64,000 nucleotides of DNA from LMUY01 sp965199095 (GTDB lineage: Bacteria > Pseudomonadota > Alphaproteobacteria > Acetobacterales > Acetobacteraceae). Below, piece after piece: positions 57,853-64,000 of the stretch. A program made the translations under genes and the position numbers. Every line of letters begins with the position of its first letter. Within the stretch, counting starts at the first letter, position 1. The stretch covers positions 496,001 to 560,000 of the forward strand of contig CBDAQM010000007.1 in the NCBI GenBank assembly GCA_965199095.1. The letters run 5' to 3'. A model generated the notes under the pieces. It was not told where the DNA came from and ran no database searches. It saw only the letters and a program-made list of their open reading frames with translations.

Positions 57853-58989
57853 CTACAGATACGGGCGCCGGTCCGCCTCCGCGGGCGTCACGGCGTGGGC
57901 GACGGGTGTGCGCCTTGTGGCCGGTCCATAGGGCCACCAGCGCTCCAGCATCTGCTGCAAGGCCTGCTTGCCGTCCCGCTGCGCCGTCACCGGGGACATG
58001 CCGAACGCGCTGCGGAAGGTGCGGCTGAAATGGGCCGCGTCCGAGAAGCCGCATTGCGCCGCGACGTCGCTGATCCGGCTGGACGCGTGGGACATCAGCC
58101 AGACCGCGTAGGACAGCCGCATGTCCCGCCCGAAGGTCTGCAGGCTGACGCCGAGCTCCTTGCGGAACAGCCGTTCAAGCTGCCGCTTCGACACGGCGAG
58201 GTCCGCCGCCAACTGGCTGGCCTGCGGCGGGGCGGACAAGGTCTGCTCCATCAACAGCATCGCACGGCGCACCCGCGGGTCCCGCACCGCGACGGTGTTC
58301 GGCGGCTGGGGCTGCGCCGCCCCGGCCGCGCGCGGGCCGTCCGACAGCAGGATGTGCAGGCTCTTCTGCGCCACCGCGCCGCCCAGATGCTGCTGGATGA
58401 TCGACGCCGCCAGGTCGATCGCCGCCAGCCCGCCGGCGCAGGTGACCACCCGCCCCTCCTGGACCCATAGCCGGTCGGCGACGGGCGTGACATCGGGGAA
58501 ACGCTCGATCAGGTCCGGGTAATGGTACCAGGACACGCAGCAGCGGGCGCCGTTGCGGAGCAGCCCGGCCTCCACCAGCGCCAGGCTGCCGGTGCAGACG
58601 CCGATCAGCCCCACGCCGGCGCGATGGGCCGCGCGCAGGAAGCTCCGGGTGCGCGCGTCCAGCATCGTGCGGTCGGAAGGCGGCAGCAGTCCGCCGGCGA
58701 CCACGATCAGGTCGAAGCGGTCCGGCGCGCCGAGGACTTCCTGCGGCAGGATATCAACCCCGCAGGAGGACCGGATGGCCTGCCCATCGGACGTGACAAC
58801 GGTCCAGGCGCAGGCGCGCGGACGCGAGCGGTCGCCCTCATCGGCCGCCAGCCGCAGCATGTCGATGAAGCCCGAGAACGTCGTCAGCGTGAAGTTGGGC
58901 AGCGGGATGATCGCCACCGACAGCTTCACGCCGGGCGCCACCCGATGCGCGGCTGATCCTGCGTGCCCGGCAGCCCGCTGTGCGGTCAA
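57853..58989 (-). CDS. GlxA-family AraC regulator (DJ-1/PfpI domain)
   Basis: A 378-residue protein starting at TTG in a TTGA overlap with the aldo/keto reductase stop. Residues about 22-190 form a DJ-1/PfpI-like domain with the nucleophile-elbow region GLIGVCTGSLALVEAGLL. Residues about 240-340 are an AraC HTH pair (ASQLAADLAVSKRQLERLFR, then ISDVAAQCGFSDAAHFSRTF). GbdR, CdhR and similar regulators of methylated-amine catabolism share this layout. Confidence 0.9.
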   Translation of the reverse strand: MTAQRAAGHAGSAAHRVAPGVKLSVAIIPLPNFTLTTFSGFIDMLRLAADEGDRSRPRACAWTVVTSDGQAIRSSCGVDILPQEVLGAPDRFDLIVVAGGLLPPSDRTMLDARTRSFLRAAHRAGVGLIGVCTGSLALVEAGLLRNGARCCVSWYHYPDLIERFPDVTPVADRLWVQEGRVVTCAGGLAAIDLAASIIQQHLGGAVAQKSLHILLSDGPRAAGAAQPQPPNTVAVRDPRVRRAMLLMEQTLSAPPQASQLAADLAVSKRQLERLFRKELGVSLQTFGRDMRLSYAVWLMSHASSRISDVAAQCGFSDAAHFSRTFRSAFGMSPVTAQRDGKQALQQMLERWWPYGPATRRTPVAHAVTPAEADRRPYL

Positions 58990-59981
58990 CGCTCGGCGTC
59001 GACGGCCCGCCAGGCAACGGTCAGGTCGTCCAACTTGTCCTTCAGGTCGCCGGGCAGCGCCCCCTGCTGCGCCGCGGCGAGGCTGTCCGCCAGTTGCTCT
59101 GGCCGGCTGGCGCCGATGATGGGCGCCGTGATAGCCGGGTTGGACAGCACCCAGCGCAGCGCCATGGTGGTCATGCTCATGCCCGCCTCGGCTGCGACGG
59201 CGCGCAGCGCCTCGATCGTCTCGAATTGCTGGCCGTGCCAGTACCGCTCCTGATACCGCGCCCCCGCGGTGCCGAGTTGGAAGCGCGACCCCTCCGGGGG
59301 CGCCGCCGTGTGGTTGTGCTTGCCGGTGAGCAGGCCGCCCGCCAACGGATTATACGGGATCACGGCCACCGCCTCCTCGGCGCAGAGCGGCAGCAGGTCG
59401 CGCTCGAAGCTGCGGAATAGCAGGTTGTAGCGCGGCTGGACGGACTCGATGCGGGCGAAATTGCGCAGCTCGCTGCGGCCGAGCGCGCGCGCCACCTTGT
59501 AGGCCGGCCAGTTGGAGACGCCGACATACCGCGCCTTGCCGCTGCGCACGACCGTGTCGAGCGCGTCCAGCGCCTCGTCGATCGGGGTATGCGGATCGTA
59601 GCTGTGGAGCTGATAGAGGTCCACGTAGTCCGTGCCTAAGCGCTGGAGCGAGGCGTCGATCGCCTCGAGAATGTGCTTGCGCGACATCCCCTGGTTCCAC
59701 GGCTTCGGGCCCATCGAGCCCACGCATTTGGTCGCCAGGATGAAATGCTGGCGGCGCCCTTTCAGCCAGGCGCCGACGATCTCCTCTGTCCGTCCGGCGG
59801 TGTTGTGACCGCCGCCGAGCGGATAGACGTCCGCCGCGTCGAGGAAGTCGATGCCGCCCTCCGCGGCCGTGTCGAGGATGGCATGGCTCTCGGCTTGGTC
59901 GCATTGCAAGCCGAACGTCATGGTGCCGAGGCACAGCCTGGACACGTGCAGGCCGGTCCGGCCGAACTTGGTGTGCTGCAT
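58986..59981 (-). CDS. Aldo/keto reductase
   Basis: A 331-residue AKR of the YajO/IolS-like type. The catalytic tetrad is visible: Asp and Tyr in DFLDAADVYPLGGG, Lys in HFILATKCVGSMG, and His in DLYQLHSYDPHTP. The NADP-binding region is near IIGASRPEQLADSL. It lies 26 bp after the aldehyde-dehydrogenase fragment and precedes the GlxA regulator in one transcription unit. Confidence 0.92.
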   Translation of the reverse strand: MQHTKFGRTGLHVSRLCLGTMTFGLQCDQAESHAILDTAAEGGIDFLDAADVYPLGGGHNTAGRTEEIVGAWLKGRRQHFILATKCVGSMGPKPWNQGMSRKHILEAIDASLQRLGTDYVDLYQLHSYDPHTPIDEALDALDTVVRSGKARYVGVSNWPAYKVARALGRSELRNFARIESVQPRYNLLFRSFERDLLPLCAEEAVAVIPYNPLAGGLLTGKHNHTAAPPEGSRFQLGTAGARYQERYWHGQQFETIEALRAVAAEAGMSMTTMALRWVLSNPAITAPIIGASRPEQLADSLAAAQQGALPGDLKDKLDDLTVAWRAVDAER

Positions 59982-60007
59982 GCCTGCTTGCTCCTGTTCA
60001 ATCGCGA

Positions 60008-60306
60008 TCAGGCTGCAGCGTAGCCGATCACGGCCTTGGTCTCCAGAAACTCCTCCAGCCCGAAATCGGCGTAGTCCCGCCCATTGCCGGATTGCTTGTA
60101 GCCGCCGAACGGTGCGGCGCCGTCCCAGGCCGGGTCATTGATGTGCACGTTGCCGGCCCGCATCCGCGCCGCCACCCGGCGTGCATGGTCCAGATCGCCG
60201 GATTGCACGTACGCGGCCAGGCCATGCACGGTATCGTTGGCCATGCGGATCACCTGCTCCTCATCCTCATAGGTGAGGATGGAGAGCACCGGGCCGAAAG
60301 AGATGC
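60008..60306 (-). pseudogene. Aldehyde dehydrogenase C-terminal fragment
   Basis: From about FGPVLSILTYEDEEQVI the frame encodes the last ~97 residues of an aldehyde dehydrogenase: ANDTVHGLAAYVQSGDLDHA, VHINDPAWDGAAPFGGYKQS and the usual ETKAVIGY ending. The first ~380 residues, including the catalytic Cys, are missing. In this frame a stop lies just upstream, and the preceding DNA codes for a different protein in another frame. Confidence 0.85.
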
Positions 60307-60584
60307 CGCGCTGCGACCAGCGTCACCCCCAGCCCCACCATCCCGCCCAGCGCCGCCACGGCCGCCCGGAGCGCGGTTGTGCGGTCGGGTGATGACAGGG
60401 CGTCGATCAGCCGCCCGGCGAACACGGGCATCAGCACGTCCGACAGCGTCCAGGTGGCGACGCAGGCGACGATGGCGGCAAGGGTCGCCGGGTGCCGCGC
60501 CCACTGGGCGATGGCGAAGCCGAGAACCTGCTGGAACGGGACAATCCCCCGGCGAACACGGTCGGAGATCACGGTGCAATCCAA
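60267..60584 (-). pseudogene. ABC exporter N-terminal fragment
   Basis: About 90 residues resembling the start of an ABC exporter membrane domain: RRGIVPFQQVLGFAIAQWAR, then TLAAIVACVATWTLSDVLMP, VFAGRLIDALSSPD and MVGLGVTLVAARHLFR. Similarity stops at about 60305, where the aldehyde dehydrogenase fragment begins in a different frame. The start seems to be TTG at 60584 or a nearby GTG. No ATPase domain remains. The 271 bp before it, up to 60855, has no supportable gene. Confidence 0.6.
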
Positions 60585-60855
60585 CCCGCACGGGCTGGCC
60601 TCTGGTCGGGTAAAGACGGGATTGCGGCGAGTTGCTCGCCAGGCAGGCGGGTGGCCGAGCGCTAGTGCGCCAAGGGTCCCGCGGTCGGTCGGCTAAACAT
60701 AATGCTCATGCAGACCTCCCTTGCCAGAGTGTCGATTGCCTGAGCGGCATAGCCGAGATGATGCCTGGTGCGCAACAGATTTCCCGGCGCGGTTCCAGAT
60801 GGTGCGCTGACTGGGTAGCCTGTCGGTGGATGGCGGTGCGGCGGGAAAGAGGCTG

Positions 60856-61194
60856 ATGGAAAATCTATACGACGACGTTCCCTGCGGGGCGCGGGATGAA
60901 TTGGTGACACATTTGCTTGCACGGGATGGCGCGTGGATCGAACGGATCGTTTCCGCCGGCCAATCGACGCCGCCGGACGCCCCCTACAAACAGGACCACG
61001 ACGAATGGGTCGTCCTGTTGCGGGGTGCGGCTGGCTTGTGGATGGAGGGGTCTGCAGAGTGCGTCATGCGTCCCGGTGACCACCTGCTGATCCCCGCCCA
61101 CCGCGTGCACCGGGTCACCTGGACGGCAAAGGATGAGCCTACGATCTGGCTTGCCTTACACCTTGGTCCATCGCCGACTAGACCAGCGTCGTAG
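60856..61194 (+). CDS. Small cupin-domain protein
   Basis: A 112-residue cupin starting MENLYDDVPCGARDEL behind GGGAAAGAGG. Motif 1 is DHDEWVVLLRGAAGLWMEG, with His and Glu, and motif 2 is RPGDHLLIPAHRVHRVTW, with His ligands. It is a single beta-barrel domain with no attached partner. Its role is unknown. Confidence 0.87.
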   Translation: MENLYDDVPCGARDELVTHLLARDGAWIERIVSAGQSTPPDAPYKQDHDEWVVLLRGAAGLWMEGSAECVMRPGDHLLIPAHRVHRVTWTAKDEPTIWLALHLGPSPTRPAS

Positions 61195-61311
61195 TGTTGT
61201 CGGCAGGCTGCCACGCTGACGGACAACCAAACGCCCCCATGCCCGAAGCAAGAGAGGCGTTCCGACCCAGGCTGCACGATACTGGACCGATCAGACAGGT
61301 CCGGAAGTAGA

Positions 61312-61425
61312 CGTTTGGCGAAAGCCCAGGTTGCGGCGCAGAACCCCTTTGCCTGTCTCGTCGATGCTGTGAAGCGTGAACAGATGCTTGGACGTGTCAA
61401 CAGCAATGCGTGTATACTCAGTCAT
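61312..61425 (-). pseudogene. IS110-family transposase N-terminal remnant
   Basis: MTEYTRIAVDTSKHLFTLHS, followed by IDETGKGVLRRNL, matches the beginning of IS110-family DEDD transposases, including the first Asp. Similarity ends after about 37 residues. No matching end or second half is visible. The rest of the 61195-61513 gap contains nothing I can support. Confidence 0.65.
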
Positions 61426-61513
61426 GGACGGCTCTATCGTTCGATTTAGCTGACGAACATTGGCGCACGATGCCGCGGGGCGGCCCACCGCCGCCGCGGA
61501 CCGCCCTCCAGCG

Positions 61514-62698
61514 CTAGACATGCAGCAACCCGCGTGTGGGCGCAGCGTCGGCACTGTCCGGAAAAATCGTGGTCAGAGCGGACGTCGGCAGGTTGAGATG
61601 GGCCATCAACAGCCCCTTTGCGATCGACCGCAAATCCGCCGTCGGCTGCAAGTCACGGTTTTCCAGCAGGTTGCCCGACGCGAGCCCGGGCCAATTCGCC
61701 AAAACCCGGCCGCCCGCGACCCGGCCGCCCGCCACGAACGCGACCGTACCCGTGCCGTGGTCCGTCCCGTTCGTGCCATTCATCCGGGCGGTGCGGCCAA
61801 ACTCGGTGATGACCAGGACGGCGGTGCGGGACCAGGCATCCCCCAACCCGTCCTTCAACGCCGCCAATCCCTGGTCCAGTTCAGAAAGCGGCTGCAGCAG
61901 CCGCTGCATTTGCTGCGCATGGGTGTCCCAGCCGCCCAACTCCAACGCCGCGACCCGCGGGCCGGCCGGCGTCGCCAGCAGCTTGCCGGCCATGGCCGCC
62001 AGTGCCGGGAACGCATAGGGGTTGGCCGGCTTTTCGACGGTTCCCAGCGCCTCGCTGGAGAAGCCGCGGTCGCGCAGCCCCTCTTTGATCGCGGGGCCGG
62101 TCACGGCGTCCGCCTGGTTCAGCGCGGCGATGCGCGCATATAGGTCGGCATCGGGCGCGGCGAAGCTGGGCGGCGCCCAGGCCGCGATGGTCGCCGGGCC
62201 CTGCATCAGCAGCGGCGTCGTCGTCCCGATGGCCAAGGCGGCCTCTGGCCCGACCGGCTTCGGCATCGCCAGGACGGCGCGGTTCAGCCAGCCGCTGGTC
62301 ATGCGGTGGTCGGCGCCGCTCTCCATGCAATCCTGCGCCTCGAAATGGCTGCGGCTGCGATAGTGCCCGGCCACCGCGTGCACCGGCAGCAACTCCCCCG
62401 CCCGATACATCGCCGCCATCGCCGGCATGGCCGGATGCAGGCCGAAAAATCCGCCGAGATCGGCAAGCCCGCCCTCCGCACCCGGGCCCGGCGGCACCAG
62501 GGCGGCGCGCAACGCCGCCAGGTTGGGGTCGCCGTAGGGCACCACGGCCGCCATCCCGTCCAGCGCGCCCCGCATGATGACCACGACGAAGCGCGCATCG
62601 GTCGGCGCCGCCGCCAACGCGAGCGAGGCGCGGCCCATGGTGAACGCAGCGCCCAGGCCGAGCAGGGCGGACCGCCGGGTGATGAAGGAGGGATGCAT
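61514..62698 (-). CDS. DUF1501 family exported protein
   Basis: A 394-residue protein with a twin-arginine-type signal (FITRRSALLGLGAAFTMGRA). DUF1501 has an alkaline-phosphatase/sulfatase-like core: ARFVVVIMRGALDGMAAVVP, FGLHPAMPAMAAMYRAGELL, RSRSHFEAQDCMESGAD, ALELGGWDTHAQQMQ and LVITEFGRTARMNGTNGTDH. Metal-type Asp and His are kept at GGWDTH and GTDHGTGT. Its ATG shares a base with the upstream DUF1800 stop (TGATG). Confidence 0.92.
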   Translation of the reverse strand: MHPSFITRRSALLGLGAAFTMGRASLALAAAPTDARFVVVIMRGALDGMAAVVPYGDPNLAALRAALVPPGPGAEGGLADLGGFFGLHPAMPAMAAMYRAGELLPVHAVAGHYRSRSHFEAQDCMESGADHRMTSGWLNRAVLAMPKPVGPEAALAIGTTTPLLMQGPATIAAWAPPSFAAPDADLYARIAALNQADAVTGPAIKEGLRDRGFSSEALGTVEKPANPYAFPALAAMAGKLLATPAGPRVAALELGGWDTHAQQMQRLLQPLSELDQGLAALKDGLGDAWSRTAVLVITEFGRTARMNGTNGTDHGTGTVAFVAGGRVAGGRVLANWPGLASGNLLENRDLQPTADLRSIAKGLLMAHLNLPTSALTTIFPDSADAAPTRGLLHV

Positions 62699-63987
62699 CA
62701 GCGCCTCTGGAATTCGGGTGACGTGAACAGCAGGGTGAGTCCGTCGCGGCGCGAGCCGGCGCGCTGGATCGCAGTCCCCGTGGCATCGCCCAGCAAGGGG
62801 CCGAGGCTGGCCTGCGCCACGGAAGCAGGGTCGAGCGTCGCGACCCGGCCGGACACGCCATAGGCCCAATCCACCCGGCGCATCATCGCCTCCGGCCCGG
62901 CCCAGTCGACCGCACGGTCTGGCCAGCCGATCGGAAACGCAGCCCCGAACAGCGGTTGCCCCAGCCCACGCATGATCGCCGCGGCGTCCGGCCGATGGTC
63001 CGGCGGCAGGTCCATCGCCCGCATCACGGCCAACACGTACTCTTGCGGCGTGCGCAGCTTGGTGAGCGGCTGCCAGGCCTCGCTCAGCCCGACCAGCGCC
63101 AGCGCCGCCTGCCCGAGATCGCCGCCGGTGTCGTGCAGCACGGCTGCGACCTTGTGGACTGCCGTGGGTGGCGGCGTGTCTGCGACGAAATGCTGCACCA
63201 GCTTGGCGGCCAGATGGCGGTAGGTGGCCGGATGGGTCGCGAGGAAGGCGAGCGCGGCCACGCCCCCCTCCTCGCCCGGCGGGAACGAGCGGCCGAGCAC
63301 GGTCTGCTCGCCAGGTTCGTGGACCATCGGGCGGAAGCGGAACCCCGCCGGCTCCTGCTCGCCATTGGCCACCGACCAGCCGGTGATCACGCGGGCGAAG
63401 CTGGTGACGTCCGCCTGGGTGTAGCCGGAGGCCGGGCTGACGGTGTGCAGCTCCATGCACTCGCGGGCCAGGTTCTCGTTCAACCCTTTGCCGCTGCGCA
63501 GGCCGACGGTGCTGTTGGGGCCGACCGACCCGGCGTTGTCGAGGTAGAGCAGCATGGCGGGATGGCGCATCACCGCCAGCAGCATGTCGCCGAACCGCCC
63601 GGTGACGTTGGGGCGGATGGCGGTGCGGATGAAATCCCCGCCGAAGGCAGCCGTCTGGCCGTTGCGTTGGCTGACGGTGAAATGGTTGGCCCAGAACCAC
63701 ACCAGACGCTCCCGGAACGGCATCTCCGTCGCCAGGGCGTTGGACACAAGGGCGTCGACCTCGGCTTTGAACAAGGTGCCCACAGCGCGCGGCTGGCCTG
63801 GAGCCGGCTTGTCCTCCCGGTCCTGACGGATGGCGGCAAACCCGTCCGCGACCGACGAGCCGGGCGGACCCGGATCCGGCGCAGCAAGCTGGCTGCGGAG
63901 CCACTGGTTGGCATCGCTGGGCGGGGTCTCCTGCCCTCGGCGGCCGAGGCCGAAGCGGATCAAGGCTTGGGCGACTTGACTATCCAT
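62698..63987 (-). CDS. DUF1800 family protein
   Basis: A 429-residue protein, the usual partner of DUF1501. Signatures are ALIRFGLGRRGQETPPSDAN, MPFRERLVWFWANHFTVSQR, MRHPAMLLYLDNAGSVGPNS, the GLNENLARECMELHTVSPAS motif and GYTQADVTSFARVITGWSVA. No signal peptide is seen. The pair is widespread and functionally uncharacterised. It begins 13 bp inside the right edge of the window. Confidence 0.93.
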   Translation of the reverse strand: MDSQVAQALIRFGLGRRGQETPPSDANQWLRSQLAAPDPGPPGSSVADGFAAIRQDREDKPAPGQPRAVGTLFKAEVDALVSNALATEMPFRERLVWFWANHFTVSQRNGQTAAFGGDFIRTAIRPNVTGRFGDMLLAVMRHPAMLLYLDNAGSVGPNSTVGLRSGKGLNENLARECMELHTVSPASGYTQADVTSFARVITGWSVANGEQEPAGFRFRPMVHEPGEQTVLGRSFPPGEEGGVAALAFLATHPATYRHLAAKLVQHFVADTPPPTAVHKVAAVLHDTGGDLGQAALALVGLSEAWQPLTKLRTPQEYVLAVMRAMDLPPDHRPDAAAIMRGLGQPLFGAAFPIGWPDRAVDWAGPEAMMRRVDWAYGVSGRVATLDPASVAQASLGPLLGDATGTAIQRAGSRRDGLTLLFTSPEFQRR

Positions 63988-64000
63988 CTCGCCACCTTAC

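Noticed and set aside
60662..60922. 86-codon minus-strand frame upstream of the cupin gene
   Set aside because: No recognisable domain, and it overlaps the cupin start on the other strand.
1..64000. CRISPR array, prophage, intact IS or rRNA
   Set aside because: No regularly spaced direct repeats, phage structural genes, complete transposase or rRNA motifs were seen in reading the window.

Overview
The window is GC-rich, gene-dense bacterial DNA that reads as an alphaproteobacterial chromosome. The general-stress protein set, the FCD-GntR, TRAP and Dpp-type transport genes, and a TetR-controlled quinate/protocatechuate cluster fit Acetobacteraceae or Rhodospirillales best. That placement is inferred from gene content and composition, not from a marker gene. 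I saw no rRNA genes, CRISPR array, intact insertion sequence or prophage. The only RNA gene found is a selenocysteine tRNA. The recombination debris is a truncated AI-2E permease, IS630-like and IS110-like N-termini, an ABC-exporter/aldehyde-dehydrogenase junction and a frameshifted RusA-like gene.

Layout, left to right. 0-1.6 kb: an SRAP (YedK/HMCES) DNA-crosslink protein cut by the window edge, DUF1993 and a small hypothetical gene. 2-9 kb: a minus-strand stress block (DUF1003, SDR, two CsbD-like proteins, YidB-like, GlsB-like, PhnA-like membrane protein, two DUF2382 proteins) and a PAS-LuxR regulator, with strong hairpins between several genes. 9.5-12 kb: a divergent PNPOx-like/MocR pair. 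12-18.2 kb: one plus-strand unit with a candidate Zur box, a ZnuA-like protein, Zur and a complete Dpp/Nik-type importer. 18.3-25 kb: the quinate/shikimate-to-protocatechuate pathway with ring cleavage (3-dehydroshikimate dehydratase, PcaGH, AroQ, quinate/shikimate dehydrogenase, MHS permease, TetR). 25-28.4 kb: small exported or membrane proteins, a DUF2254 protein and a microbial rhodopsin with a D-T-T motif.

28.5-36 kb: mixed metabolic genes, including a binding protein divergent from a beta-lactamase-fold hydrolase, DUF4336, a SWIB protein and an MpaB-like oxygenase. 36-40.8 kb: a catabolic run of creatininase-like, MFS, amidohydrolase, Rieske and isocitrate-lyase-superfamily genes. 41-44 kb: an orphan TRAP binding protein beside a chemoreceptor. 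44.2-51.6 kb: a GntR-controlled importer without its ATPases, translationally coupled to an M20-like protein with altered metal ligands, a D-cysteine desulfhydrase-like PLP enzyme and an ornithine-cyclodeaminase-family protein. 51.7-55.3 kb: a more A/T-rich patch with a broken RusA-like gene, then selC, selA and selD tightly packed. 55.3-60 kb: a sarcosine-oxidase-family flavoprotein, an NTF2-like protein, a GlxA-type regulator and an aldo/keto reductase. 60-64 kb: the ABC/ALDH scar, a cupin, an IS110 relic and a DUF1800-DUF1501 operon.

The most interesting leads are the Zur-linked Dpp-type importer, the rhodopsin with a possible ECF-type promoter, the importer/M20-like/PLP/cyclodeaminase operon, the TRAP binding protein-chemoreceptor pair, selA ending two bases before the selenocysteine tRNA, and a hairpin repeat family whose three full copies all lie between convergent genes.
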